Shown here one piece after another: positions 24,733 through 33,486 of a DNA stretch of 48,269 bases (the first letter of the stretch is position 1; each line of letters begins with the position of its first letter). The stretch comes from an uncultured Candidatus Saccharibacteria bacterium (lineage in GTDB: Bacteria; Patescibacteriota; Saccharimonadia; Saccharimonadales; Saccharimonadaceae). The notes under the pieces are model-generated. The model had not been told where the DNA came from. It did not search any database and saw only the letters and a program-made list of their open reading frames with translations. Made by a program: the position numbers and the translations under genes. The stretch lies in NCBI GenBank assembly GCA_946530935.1, contig CAMNAJ010000002.1, positions 1 to 48,269 of the forward strand, given 5' to 3'.

Positions 24733-25605
24733 TCAATTCCGCGTGACTACTCGCAGTTTGGCGCTTCTAGCTCGCGGGTTGATAACTAACTCCTGGTTTG
24801 CCGCAATAATTGGTTTTTTAGTTCCCTGGCTAAGTTCTGACTCTTCACCATGGCTCGTAGCTTCTTTAAAATAGTCTTTGACAAGACGATCTTCTAAGCT
24901 ATGAAAGGTGATGATGCCGACACGACCATTTTTATTTAGTAGTTTCGGAAGTAGCGGTAAAGTTTTTTCGATTTCAGTCAGTTCATCATTTACTACTATG
25001 CGAATGGCTTGGAACAATTTGGTAGCTGGATGAATGTGACTATGTCTAGATTTACTTGCGATAATTTCAGCAAGTTCGCTAGTAGATTTGATCGGGCGAT
25101 GATGTACGATTTCGCGTGCTAAGAGCCTTGCATGACCAGGTTTCTCTTCTCCATATTTTACAAAAATTTCTGCAAGGTTTTTTTCGCTCCAGTGATTAAC
25201 TATATCGTCTGCAGTTAATTTCTGGCGCCGATCCATCCGCATGTCTAAAGGACCGTCGTTTCGGAAAGAAAAGCCACGTTCCCCATTATCCAGTTGCGGC
25301 GAAGAAACACCAAAATCCGCTAGTATCATGTCAAAAGTCTTTCCACACTCAATTAACTGTAGCACTGCGCCATAAAAGTCTGTGTTTAGTAAAGTAAGAT
25401 CCGCTGGGAATTTTTGCTTTAGGTGCTCTATTGCAAATTCGTCGCGATCTACTAATACCGAATCTTTATAATTCAGTGTTACATCCAAAATTGATTTAGC
25501 GTGCCCACCGAGGCCAGCAGTTAAATCTAAATAAGATTCGCCTGGACGAGGGTTTAGGTTTGCTAATACTTCAGACAATAATACAGGGATATGTTGATTC
25601 TCCAT
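24733..25605 (-). CDS. rsmH: RsmH (MraW), 16S rRNA C1402 N4-methyltransferase
   Basis: 290 aa. Class I methyltransferase with ENQHIPVLLSEVL at the start, LDLTAGLGGHAKSIL as SAM motif I, DMILADFGVSSPQLD, RGFSFRNDGPLDMRMD, ATKLFQAIRIVVNDEL and IITFHSLEDRLVKDYF, all typical of RsmH. ATG 25605 is chosen because TATAAT (25612-25617) ends exactly 6 nt upstream; the longer frame start at 25686 would lie ahead of the promoter. It is the first gene of the dcw cluster, with no mraZ before it. Confidence 0.95.
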   Translation of the reverse strand: MENQHIPVLLSEVLANLNPRPGESYLDLTAGLGGHAKSILDVTLNYKDSVLVDRDEFAIEHLKQKFPADLTLLNTDFYGAVLQLIECGKTFDMILADFGVSSPQLDNGERGFSFRNDGPLDMRMDRRQKLTADDIVNHWSEKNLAEIFVKYGEEKPGHARLLAREIVHHRPIKSTSELAEIIASKSRHSHIHPATKLFQAIRIVVNDELTEIEKTLPLLPKLLNKNGRVGIITFHSLEDRLVKDYFKEATSHGEESELSQGTKKPIIAANQELVINPRARSAKLRVVTRN

Positions 25606-25617
25606 ACCTATATTATA

Positions 25618-26163
25618 CATTGTTTGAGATCGATCAACTAGAAACTTAGCATGTTTGTTTCTGTTATGATTTTTGTTTGATTTCACAATGAATCTACCAC
25701 GATTGTACCAGCGCGAAGCTAATCATATAATCGCAGCCGTTGAGAGACTTATTGTGTTTAGATTGACCTAATGGTCTATAGAGTTTTATTGGGAGGTGTG
25801 TTTAAGGAATGTGCACACGATTTTTTTGACGCATCTCGCTAAAAATTAATGCGTGCTAAAGCTCCTAGTTGGCCGATCTCAAACTTTTTTAAGGTGCTTA
25901 TTTGTTTGTGGTGTTTATGTATGATTCCACTTGACTTGAGTTTATACTATTTTTTTGAAAAAAGCAAGAGCTTTTTTGGACTTTTTTAAACAATTTTGCG
26001 ATCTTGGAGTTTTCCACAAATGTGCATAAGTTCCCTGTTATTTTTACCGAACAAACGCTATTGATTTTTGTATATTTTTATTTCATAAAACCCGAACAAA
26101 CGGAGAAAAATTGGTGATTTTACGGTTTTGTGGTATGATAAATTCAAATAAGTGGAGATAATC
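25618..26163. other. Divergent noncoding region between rsmH and the DUF4868 gene
   Basis: No ORF is supported. It contains a DnaA-box-like inverted pair at 26010-26030 (TTTTCCACA then the complement of TTATGCACA), GTTTTCCACAA at 26009-26019, TTCCCTGTTATTTTT at 26031-26045, ACCGAACA at 26046-26053 and CCGAACA at 26092-26098. The order of these motifs matches 18183-18341, which suggests copies of one diverged noncoding element. A possible promoter for the next gene is TTGGTG at 26111, 17 nt, TATGAT at 26134-26139, with an extended TGG. Confidence 0.5.
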
Positions 26164-27141
26164 ATGGAAAATGAACCGTTTGACGTCTTTCTCTGGGCGA
26201 ACGAGATTGACGAGATAAAAAACAACGTATCGGCAGAGCTATTTCTGTTTAATAAGAACTATACGCCTTACAAGATTAAGTATTCCGACAAGCTGACCGG
26301 CGCTGTAAAATCGATGTTTATGCAAGAGGCAATTCACTATATTATCGAGGAAGCAGATAAAGGGCTGGAATGCCGCGAATATGAGAAGGCTGATGGCGAA
26401 GAAAAGGTAATTTATCGTACTTCCCTCTCTAAAGTCGGCCGTGCCGAGACTTTGATTCATCTGATTGAAAACGAATACAAAGACATTGATTATTTCTCCG
26501 AAAACGAATATGACTTTAAAAAAGTCAAAGGTATTATTGCTAAGTTTACTTATCCTGGTGAATCAGGGATGAAAACTTTTTACATTGCGAAGATTATCTC
26601 CGCTTCGTCTGCACTTAAGGGTGCTTCGTCGTGGGAGATCAACGGCGAAAGCTTTGAGCCGTTTTCCGCCGAAATCGCGCTCAAAATGCCAGATGACAAT
26701 CAAGTCGCAATTGTGGATGGTACAATTATTGTGTTCAACCAAGCAAAATTTGAGAACTTATTCCAATACGATTACAAATCACAGGTGATCGCAGAGGCGA
26801 AAGCCAAAGAACTCACTGAAAAATACAAGCTTTCGTTCGCGGAAGGGTTAACTCTTGATACGCTACTTCAGGACAAAAAACCAATTTTAAAGAAGCTTCA
26901 GGCGATGGATATCGCAGAAGAAATGCCACAAGACAAACTACTAGATTACGCAGACGAAATGCAACTTGAACTAATGACAGATAATGATGGCTCTATTATC
27001 ATCATGGATGATAAAGATCTCACGATGTTTGTAAATCTATTAAATGAAGATTATTACGTTTCGCCAGTAAACGGACGCCGCTATGAGATTAAATCAAAGA
27101 AATTACTCGGCGAGCCAGATGGCGAACCACCTAGAGGTTAA
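26164..27141 (+). CDS. DUF4868 (KwaB-like) protein
   Basis: 325 aa, soluble. The layout matches DUF4868: an N-terminal beta-rich part, then IIAKFTYPGESGMKTFYIAKII, IALKMPDDNQVAIVDGTIIVFNQAKFENLFQYD in the middle, a helical region, and a C-terminal LTMFVNLLNEDYYVSPVNGRRYEIKSKKLL that corresponds to the family's L-N-D-x-Y-...-S-x-x-x-x-x-x-Y-x-x-x-x-K end. DUF4868 includes KwaB of the Kiwa anti-phage system, where KwaB works with the membrane protein KwaA. No KwaA-like four-TM gene adjoins it here. Start ATG 26164 has GGAG about 7 nt upstream; an in-frame GTG at 26152 is less likely. A defence role is inference. Confidence 0.7.
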   Translation: MENEPFDVFLWANEIDEIKNNVSAELFLFNKNYTPYKIKYSDKLTGAVKSMFMQEAIHYIIEEADKGLECREYEKADGEEKVIYRTSLSKVGRAETLIHLIENEYKDIDYFSENEYDFKKVKGIIAKFTYPGESGMKTFYIAKIISASSALKGASSWEINGESFEPFSAEIALKMPDDNQVAIVDGTIIVFNQAKFENLFQYDYKSQVIAEAKAKELTEKYKLSFAEGLTLDTLLQDKKPILKKLQAMDIAEEMPQDKLLDYADEMQLELMTDNDGSIIIMDDKDLTMFVNLLNEDYYVSPVNGRRYEIKSKKLLGEPDGEPPRG

Positions 27142-27153
27142 TTATTTATTAAT

Positions 27154-27223
27154 AAAAAGATGCCATTTTCGGTAGCGCTCCGGGCCGCTAGGCCAAGTCT
27201 CACTACCTCTAATGGCACTTTTT
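27154..27223. terminator. Bidirectional terminator between DUF4868 and CYTH genes
   Basis: TGCCATT (27161-27167) pairs with AATGGCA (27211-27217), with GGTAG/CTACC inside and T-tracts outward on both strands. The loop holds a small GGCC-GCTA-GGCC hairpin. It serves two convergent genes. Confidence 0.65.
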
Positions 27224-27227
27224 ATTA

Positions 27228-27761
27228 TTACATTTCAAAGTAAGGTTTTTCGACGATATCATATTCGCCGAGAGTTTCAAAGGTTTTTCTTAGATCATTT
27301 CTTGCTTCAGCGACCGATTCATTCTCGCCTAAATCAGATTCGATTTTAGCAAAATATTCACCTGGACGGCCATCAATTTCGTCGAGATAAATCTTGGTGC
27401 CTTCGCCCATAATAAGGTCTTGGCGGCGACGAGAAACTTCACCAGCTAAACGAAAGCCAAGCTGAAGGATGATGTTTACCATGTTGGTATAGTCTTCAAT
27501 TGGGGCAGTTTCAACAATATCAACACCGGAATCTTCGATGTGACGACGTAGAATTAACGTAAATCTAGGTGGTTCATTGACGGCGTTCATCTCTGTACGC
27601 ATGACGAGGCGAGGGTAATTCATTCCCTTGCTATAGCCACGTGGAACGTAGACACGGTCATGTTGCCAATACATGGCAGAAAAATCAAGGTCAATATCGG
27701 ACAATTTGTCTTCAAAAGTGTCACGACTCTGGAGTCTACATTTCAATATGACTTTCTTCAT
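27228..27761 (-). CDS. CYTH-like (triphosphate tunnel) domain protein
   Basis: 177 aa. A short basic start (KKVILKCRLQ) in place of the usual ExExK strand, DRVYVPRG, RLVMRTEMN, RFTLILRRH, a RRRQDLIMG strand, KIYLDEIDGRPGEYFAKIESDLGE and a C-terminal helix and tail (YDIVEKPYFEM) fit the CYTH fold, whose members hydrolyse or cyclise triphosphate substrates. The first acidic residues of the canonical ExExK motif are not clearly present, so catalysis is uncertain. TATAAT (27768-27773) ends 6 nt before ATG: a leaderless arrangement. Confidence 0.65.
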   Translation of the reverse strand: MKKVILKCRLQSRDTFEDKLSDIDLDFSAMYWQHDRVYVPRGYSKGMNYPRLVMRTEMNAVNEPPRFTLILRRHIEDSGVDIVETAPIEDYTNMVNIILQLGFRLAGEVSRRRQDLIMGEGTKIYLDEIDGRPGEYFAKIESDLGENESVAEARNDLRKTFETLGEYDIVEKPYFEM

Positions 27762-27798
27762 AATTTAATTATATCACAAAATGTGAAAAAAGTAAAGA

Positions 27799-29412
27799 TT
27801 AGAGCCAGATGACGTCGAGAAGACGACCTTCGGCAGAGCGGACGCCGTTCCATTCGTTTTCGACTGGACGGATTAGAAATTCACATTCATCTTCTTCAGA
27901 TAAAGTAAACCAGCGCTCTGGAGCAAAAAAGGCAACGAGTTTAATAATTTTACCGTCTCTTCCTTTAATGTCTACACGTAGATGTTGATTTTTGTCGCCC
28001 ATGGGTTTTACAGAGAGGATATTGGCGTTTTTAATGCAAAATGATGGTTCTTCGTTCCCTGGCCCAAATGGCTCGAGTTGAGCTAAATCAGCAAGAAGCT
28101 CAAGCGAAAAATCGCCAACATCTTCAGTGTCTAGATCAGGAATGATTTTAAGATATTTTTCTTGGTCCTTTAGATTTAAACTTCTGTAATATTCGTTAAT
28201 TTTTTCACGAAAAGCAAAAAGATTCTCTCTTTTTACTCTGACGCCGGCTGCAGCGGCGTGACCGCCACCATTAACTATGGTGCTTTTTGCAAAAGTTAGG
28301 GCTTCGGCTAGATTAAAATCACCAAAACTACGCCCAGACCCCTTAAAAACGCCGTTTTCTGTCTCAGAAAGAACAAAGGCAGGCTTTTTAAAGGTTTCGA
28401 CTAAACGACCAGCAACTATACCAAGAATGCCTTCGTGCCAGTTTCCGGTTTCAATAATCACAGGATCTTCTTTTTCACCGCGCCGGATAATTTCCTCGGT
28501 AGCTGAACGCTGTTCGGTGCGGCGTTTTTTGTTCAATTCTTCTAAAGTATTTGCCAGAGAGGCAGCCTCGGTGGCAGATTTAGTGCGAACAAGATTTAGG
28601 GCTAACTCGGCTGTTTCGAGGCGACCGGCGGCGTTTAAGCGTGGGCCGATTTGAAAACCAATAGAATCAGAGGTGATTGATTTAACGCCAGCTGAACGCA
28701 TAAGCTCTTTTAGGCCACTTCGACGGGTTTTAGAAAGGACTTTGATGCCATAATAGCTTAAGATACGGTTTTCACCGGTGAGCGACATGCTATCACAGAT
28801 AGTTCCAAGAAGTACGAGATCTAAAAGCCATTTTTCTTGTCCGTTCTCGATTAGCCCAGTTTTAGTTAGAGCTTCCGCTACTTTAAAAGCAACACCGACA
28901 CCAGCGAGGTCTTTTAGGGTGTTTGGGCCGGTAAAATCGTGCCTTTTAGGGTTAATTACGGCTACTGCATCAGGTATTTCATCTTCACATTCATGATGAT
29001 CGGTAACGATGGTGTCGATATTTAAAACGTTTAATTCTTCAATAATTTCGTGGTTACGAGAGCCACAGTCGACAGTAATTACTAGAGTAATTTCGTCGTT
29101 TTTGGCTTTTTCGATGAGGCGCGGGCTCATCCCATAACCATCAACAAAGCGGTCCGGGAGCATAATGTCGATATTTTTAATGCCAGACATTATTAAAGCT
29201 TCTTCCATCACAGCTGAAGCCGTAACACCATCAACATCATAATCGCCGTAAATTAGAACTTTTTCCCCTGTTTCAGCAGCAGTTTTAATGCGTGAAACGG
29301 CTTTTTTCATGTCTGGCAAAACAAATGGGTCAGTAAGGTCTTCGTATTTAGGATGTAAAAAAGAGTCGTCTAAAGCGCGGTTCTCCACCAGCTGAGTAAA
29401 AAGTTTGTTCAT
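27799..29412 (-). CDS. recJ: RecJ single-strand exonuclease
   Basis: 537 aa 5'-3' ssDNA exonuclease of recombination and mismatch repair. DHH motifs: DYDVDG at residues 57-62, VITVDCGSRN, the name-giving TDHH near residue 137, and GLAGVGVAFKVAEAL-like LAGVGVAFKVAEAL. DHHA1 has NGGGHAAAAGV. An OB domain of about 100 residues ends the protein. It is slightly shorter than E. coli RecJ. AGAGGTAAAAA precedes the ATG, and the upstream winged-helix gene ends 12 nt before, so the two are likely cotranscribed. Confidence 0.94.
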   Translation of the reverse strand: MNKLFTQLVENRALDDSFLHPKYEDLTDPFVLPDMKKAVSRIKTAAETGEKVLIYGDYDVDGVTASAVMEEALIMSGIKNIDIMLPDRFVDGYGMSPRLIEKAKNDEITLVITVDCGSRNHEIIEELNVLNIDTIVTDHHECEDEIPDAVAVINPKRHDFTGPNTLKDLAGVGVAFKVAEALTKTGLIENGQEKWLLDLVLLGTICDSMSLTGENRILSYYGIKVLSKTRRSGLKELMRSAGVKSITSDSIGFQIGPRLNAAGRLETAELALNLVRTKSATEAASLANTLEELNKKRRTEQRSATEEIIRRGEKEDPVIIETGNWHEGILGIVAGRLVETFKKPAFVLSETENGVFKGSGRSFGDFNLAEALTFAKSTIVNGGGHAAAAGVRVKRENLFAFREKINEYYRSLNLKDQEKYLKIIPDLDTEDVGDFSLELLADLAQLEPFGPGNEEPSFCIKNANILSVKPMGDKNQHLRVDIKGRDGKIIKLVAFFAPERWFTLSEEDECEFLIRPVENEWNGVRSAEGRLLDVIWL

Positions 29413-29424
29413 TTTTTACCTCTG

Positions 29425-29715
29425 TTAGCCGATAGTTTTGGACGGTTTGCTGCCCTTTTGACTTTTAATAACAATGCTTTGGAGTTCCTTTAAAATTGGG
29501 AATTGTTTGTTGGTTTGGTAGATTTTGGTCTTGCCTTTTTTGGTGACAATAAGGAATTTACCTTCGGCCATGCGTTCAAGCTCTCTCTGGATGTTGCCCG
29601 GATCCTCTTTTATTAGCTTTGCTAGACCCCTGACGTGCGTTTTAAAGTCTGGATATTTAGCAAAAACAACAACAATTTTCCGTCTAACCCTTGATGTAAT
29701 AAATATATCTAACAT
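29425..29715 (-). CDS. Small winged-helix (ArsR-like) DNA-binding protein
   Basis: 96 aa. It has the pattern of the winged helix often found before nucleotidyltransferases: TSRVRRKIVVVFAKYPDFKTHVRGLAKLIKEDPGNIQRELERMAEGKFLIVTKKGKTKIYQTNKQFPILKELQSIV. No nucleotidyltransferase domain follows; the chain ends with a basic tail (KSQKGSKPSKTIG). TATAAT is about 19 nt upstream and AGGTGAT precedes the ATG, so unlike neighbouring genes it has a leader with a Shine-Dalgarno. It is divergent from priA and upstream of recJ, and could regulate either. Confidence 0.7.
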   Translation of the reverse strand: MLDIFITSRVRRKIVVVFAKYPDFKTHVRGLAKLIKEDPGNIQRELERMAEGKFLIVTKKGKTKIYQTNKQFPILKELQSIVIKSQKGSKPSKTIG

Positions 29716-29803
29716 ATCACCTCGCTTAATTCTCCCTATTATAACATACGCTCTGTAAAAATTACAACAATTATTACTGTTTTTTCTGTTATATAATAGA
29801 GGT

Positions 29804-31801
29804 ATGTTCTATGAGGTGATACCCGGCAGAGGGGTGGGAAGGCTAAAAACGGCCCTAACCTACTCTTTTGATGATTCCCTGTCTCTTGGGTCAATCGTGG
29901 AAATACCAATTGGAAGAAATAGAGTTCCGGGAATTGTTGTAAAAAAAGTTGCTCAACCAGATTTTCAAACCAAACCAATTTCTAGAATTTTGTATTCAAA
30001 GCCGCTGCCTAGCCACCTGATTAAGACCGCACAGTGGTTAGCTCTTTATTATCAGGCTCCTTTATCTGTTACTATGGGCATGATGATGCCGATTGGCGTA
30101 CTAAAAAAGCGTCGAAAAACAGGGGTGAATTCTGCTAAAACCGAACAGCAAGACATAAAAACCGAACAAACCGAACAAAAACGAGCCCAAGTTGGAAAAA
30201 CCGAACAGCTCGCCAAATTGCCGTTTATTGAGCTTAACCAGGCCCAAAAAATGGCCCTAGAAGCCCTTAAAAAGGCCCCAGAAGCCACGAAACTGCTTTT
30301 TGGTGTGACCGGTAGCGGAAAAACCAATATATACCTAGAAATGGCTCTAAATGCGTTAAAACGGCAAAAGTCCGTAGTACTTTTAGTGCCTGAAATTGCC
30401 TTAACGGGTCAACTTGTTCGGGTTTTTCAGGAAGTATTTGGCGACACTATTACGATGATTCATTCTAAACAAACGGAGGTGGAAAGGCAAAGAATCTTCG
30501 ATTCTCTGCTTCTTACTGACTCTCCGCGCATTGTAGTGGGGCCTAGAAGTGCACTTTTTGCACCGCTACATAATCTTGGTCTAATCATTATAGATGAGGA
30601 GCACGAATCGACCTACTATCAAGAGAATGCACCGAGGTATTCGGCGATTCGAGCGGCTAGTTTTATGGCAAAAACTCTGGAGTGTGATTTAATTTTAGGG
30701 TCTGCAACCCCGACAGTCTCTGATTACTATTTAGCCGAGAAAAAAGGATCGCTCGTAACACTTCTAGAAAAAGCGAAAACTTCGGCTAGAAAGCCAGATA
30801 TTAAGGTAATTGATTTTAAAAACCGCGATAATTTTACTAAAAACCGTTATTTTTCGAATGATTTACTGACTTCAATAGCGGACAATCTAGAAAATAAGAG
30901 GCAAACGCTGATTTTTCATAACCGAAGAGGTTCTTCCCCCCTTACGATATGTGATAACTGCGGCGAAGAGCTCCTTTGCCCGAATTGTTATCTACCTCTA
31001 ACTTTACATGCCGACAAATATGAACTGGTGTGCCATACGTGCGGTTTTTACGAAAATGTGCCAGTTTGTTGCCCAAAATGCAAATCTCCAGGGCTAATTC
31101 ATAAGGGCTTCGGGACTAAACTATTAGAATCTGAGCTGTCTCGACTATTTCCTAAAGCCAGAATTAGGCGTTTTGATGCTGATAATAAAAAAGGTGAGGG
31201 GCTTGAAGCAGTTTATTCTGAAGTAAAAGAAGGCGGTGTTGATATTTTGGTCGGGACACAGACCTTAGCTAAAGGGTTAGATTTACCTAAACTCGCGACG
31301 GTTGGTGTGGTTCAGGCCGATGCAGGGCTATCGCTACCAGATTTTGCGGCGGAGGAACGAGTATTTCAGCTTTTAACCCAGGTAATCGGACGCGTTGGGC
31401 GCGGGCACATTGACAAAGCAGAAGTAATTATCCAGACTTTTCGACCAGAACACCCGGTACTTAACTACGCTATAGACGAGGATTATGCAAATTTTTCGAA
31501 ATATCTACTTAAAAAACGTTATATGTCGCATTTTCCGCCGTTTAAACATATTATGCGGCTAGATATTACGCTTAAAACTGAGGCACTAGTCTTAAAAAAG
31601 GTGCGGGATTTATATGCGGAGCTTTCCTCCGATAAAAACTTATTAGTTTCACCGCCGATGCCGGCATTTCATGAGCGCACTTCTAGAGGTTTTACTTGGC
31701 AAATCGTGGTTAGAGCAACTTCTAGAAAAGCTTTAATTGAGGCCGCAAAAGGCATTGATAAAAACTTTAGGGTTACGCTTGACCCGCCGAGCCTACTCTA
31801 G
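29804..31801 (+). CDS. priA: Primosomal helicase PriA
   Basis: 665 aa replication-restart helicase. An N-terminal 3'-DNA-binding domain is followed by a charged linker (about 105-145), then a superfamily 2 helicase with Walker A GVTGSGKT (167-174) and D264-E-E-H267. The zinc-binding module CDNCGEELLCPNCYLPLTLH...CHTCG...CCPKCKSPG is complete. GTQTLAKGLDLP and QVIGRVGRG are helicase motifs V and VI. The linker contains repeated K-T-E-Q encoded by four exact AAACCGAACA copies. TATAAT (29792-29797) ends 6 nt before ATG. It leads a priA-def-fmt group. Confidence 0.95.
   Translation: MFYEVIPGRGVGRLKTALTYSFDDSLSLGSIVEIPIGRNRVPGIVVKKVAQPDFQTKPISRILYSKPLPSHLIKTAQWLALYYQAPLSVTMGMMMPIGVLKKRRKTGVNSAKTEQQDIKTEQTEQKRAQVGKTEQLAKLPFIELNQAQKMALEALKKAPEATKLLFGVTGSGKTNIYLEMALNALKRQKSVVLLVPEIALTGQLVRVFQEVFGDTITMIHSKQTEVERQRIFDSLLLTDSPRIVVGPRSALFAPLHNLGLIIIDEEHESTYYQENAPRYSAIRAASFMAKTLECDLILGSATPTVSDYYLAEKKGSLVTLLEKAKTSARKPDIKVIDFKNRDNFTKNRYFSNDLLTSIADNLENKRQTLIFHNRRGSSPLTICDNCGEELLCPNCYLPLTLHADKYELVCHTCGFYENVPVCCPKCKSPGLIHKGFGTKLLESELSRLFPKARIRRFDADNKKGEGLEAVYSEVKEGGVDILVGTQTLAKGLDLPKLATVGVVQADAGLSLPDFAAEERVFQLLTQVIGRVGRGHIDKAEVIIQTFRPEHPVLNYAIDEDYANFSKYLLKKRYMSHFPPFKHIMRLDITLKTEALVLKKVRDLYAELSSDKNLLVSPPMPAFHERTSRGFTWQIVVRATSRKALIEAAKGIDKNFRVTLDPPSLL
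30118..30207 (+). repeat. AAACCGAACA motif cluster inside priA
   Basis: Exact copies at 30138-30147, 30159-30168, 30168-30177 and 30198-30207 within 70 bp, preceded by AACAGGGGTG (the complement of CACCCCTGTT) at 30118-30127. The block encodes only a flexible linker between the N-terminal domain and the helicase. Confidence 0.6.
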
Positions 31802-31833
31802 CTGTTTTAAACCAAATATGGTATAATTACGAT

Positions 31834-32406
31834 ATGAAAATTATTACAACGCCAGATCCGCGTTTAAGGGAGAAATCAGAGAAAGTTGGCAAGATTACGC
31901 CAGAGATTCTGGATATCATTGATGATATGCGGAAGCTTTCTTTAGATTGGGAAAAAGAACACCCTTATGAGCTTTCAGCGGCAATGGCAGCGCCTCAGAT
32001 GGGTATTAATAAGCGCATTATTATCGTCCGTGACGATATGGAAGATAAGAGTAAAGCGACTTTTACAGCGCTGATTAACCCAGTCGTAATTAAAGCTGAG
32101 GGTAAAGTTGTTAAAGATTACGAGGGCTGTCTTTCAGTTCCGTCAATTTATGGTATGGTGCCAAGAGAAACTAAAGTACGCGTAAAAGCCAAATTAGAGG
32201 ATGGTACTGAAGTACGTATTAAAGCCACAGATGAGCTTGCCAGAACACTTCTCCACGAAATAGATCATCTGGATGGAATTTTGTTTATTGATCACATTAA
32301 GGGCGAAAAGGATGCTTTTTATCGTATGAACGAGAAAGGCGACCTAGAGCCAGTCGATTATGATAAAGATATAAAGGACAATAAAGAACTCTTTCCTGAC
32401 GATTAA
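31834..32406 (+). CDS. def: Peptide deformylase
   Basis: 190 aa metalloenzyme that removes the N-terminal formyl group from nascent proteins. Motif 1 is AAMAAPQMG with Gln55 (usual GxGLAAPQ), motif 2 is EGCLS with metal ligand Cys99, and motif 3 is HEIDH with His141, Glu142 and His145. The acidic C-terminal extension is longer than in E. coli. Extended -10 TGGTATAAT (TATAAT 31822-31827) ends 6 nt before ATG. The gene is followed 10 nt later by fmt, its functional partner. Confidence 0.95.
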   Translation: MKIITTPDPRLREKSEKVGKITPEILDIIDDMRKLSLDWEKEHPYELSAAMAAPQMGINKRIIIVRDDMEDKSKATFTALINPVVIKAEGKVVKDYEGCLSVPSIYGMVPRETKVRVKAKLEDGTEVRIKATDELARTLLHEIDHLDGILFIDHIKGEKDAFYRMNEKGDLEPVDYDKDIKDNKELFPDD

Positions 32407-32416
32407 GAGAGGTTTT

Positions 32417-33190
32417 ATGGAAAAAATTATATTTTTTGGGAATGGGCCACTGTCTGAATACGCCCTAAAAGTGTTAGAAAAGCATTTCGACGTGATTTTT
32501 CATGCCAAAATGCGTGATGATTTAGAGGCAGTTAAAAAGCTAAAAGCCTCGCATCCAGAGGCACACGGTATACTTGCATCATTTGGCGTGATGATAAAAG
32601 CTGACGTTCTTGATTTATTCGAACCTGAAGGAATTTTAAATATTCATCCTTCTCTTTTGCCACTTTATAGAGGAGCATCACCAATTGAAAGTGCAATACT
32701 TAATGGCGATACAGAATTTTCAGTATCGGTGATGAAGCTCGTAAAAGAGATGGATGCGGGTCCAGTTTATTACCAAACAACACTTAAAAACCTGCCGATA
32801 AATAAGAGTGCAATCTATAAGGCCTTATCTGAGGCGGGGGCACAATGGATTTCAAATAACCTAACAAAACTCCCTGAGCCAACGGTCCAAGATGAGAAAA
32901 AGGCAACCTTTACGGCAAAACTTGAAAAATCAATGTCAAAAATCGATCCTAAAACAGAGACGGCTGAGAAAATATTCCGAAAAATTGTAGCCCTTCAGGG
33001 CTTTCCAAAGGTCAAATATGCCTTTAACGGCATAAATTGCATCATTTTAGAAGCGCATATACTAAAGACGGGTGAGACAGCACCAATTATGCTTGAATGC
33101 AAAGACGGAGCTCTTAGCATCGATAGATTGCAACCAGAAAGCAAAAAACCGATGGATGCTAGAAGCTTTCTTAATGGATATTGTAAATAA
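32417..33190 (+). CDS. fmt: Methionyl-tRNA formyltransferase
   Basis: 257 aa, shorter than the usual ~310. It formylates initiator Met-tRNA. The Rossmann start IIFFGNGPLSEYALKVL, GILASFGVMI, NIHPSLLPLYRGASPIESAILNGD with the SLLP motif, and VKEMDAGPV are present. The C-terminal tRNA-binding domain (QGFPKVKYAFNG...) is reduced. GAGAGG about 5 nt upstream fixes the start. It is cotranscribed with def. The stop directly abuts the stop of the convergent DUF5663 gene. Confidence 0.93.
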   Translation: MEKIIFFGNGPLSEYALKVLEKHFDVIFHAKMRDDLEAVKKLKASHPEAHGILASFGVMIKADVLDLFEPEGILNIHPSLLPLYRGASPIESAILNGDTEFSVSVMKLVKEMDAGPVYYQTTLKNLPINKSAIYKALSEAGAQWISNNLTKLPEPTVQDEKKATFTAKLEKSMSKIDPKTETAEKIFRKIVALQGFPKVKYAFNGINCIILEAHILKTGETAPIMLECKDGALSIDRLQPESKKPMDARSFLNGYCK

Positions 33191-33484
33191 TTAACCTTTA
33201 ATGAGTTTAGCGCGGTTCTGGCGGATTTCTTCTTTCATCTCAGAAATAGTGCGCGTAACGATTTCGCGATAGTCTGGGCGGTTTCTTTCAAGCCATTTGG
33301 CGGCTTCGGCTGGATCATTTATCATGTCGAATTCGTTAAGTTGGGTTTCACTTAACCCTTTAGAAATACGTTGACCGATTCGAACCTCAAGTTCCTCTTG
33401 AACGTAATCAAGAAATTTTTGTTTTTCGGCCTCTGGCATAGCCGAAAGCCCCATTTCTTGCAAGAATTTGTCGTCAAATTGCAT
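33191..33484 (-). CDS. DUF5663-like protein
   Basis: 97 aa, soluble, helical and charged. MQFDDKFLQEMGLSAMPEAEKQKFLDYVQEELEVRIGQRISKGLSETQLNEFDMI has the look of DUF5663, a small family common in Patescibacteria, with no known function. GGAGGA just before the ATG lies in the last codons of the upstream membrane-protein gene, whose stop is 2 nt before this start, so the two are translationally coupled. Confidence 0.65.
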   Translation of the reverse strand: MQFDDKFLQEMGLSAMPEAEKQKFLDYVQEELEVRIGQRISKGLSETQLNEFDMINDPAEAAKWLERNRPDYREIVTRTISEMKEEIRQNRAKLIKG

Positions 33485-33486
33485 TT

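Noticed and set aside
26009-26030. Replication origin, because of DnaA-box-like sites
   Set aside because: Only two boxes, no dnaA or dnaN nearby and no AT-rich unwinding repeats; kept only as part of the repeated cassette.
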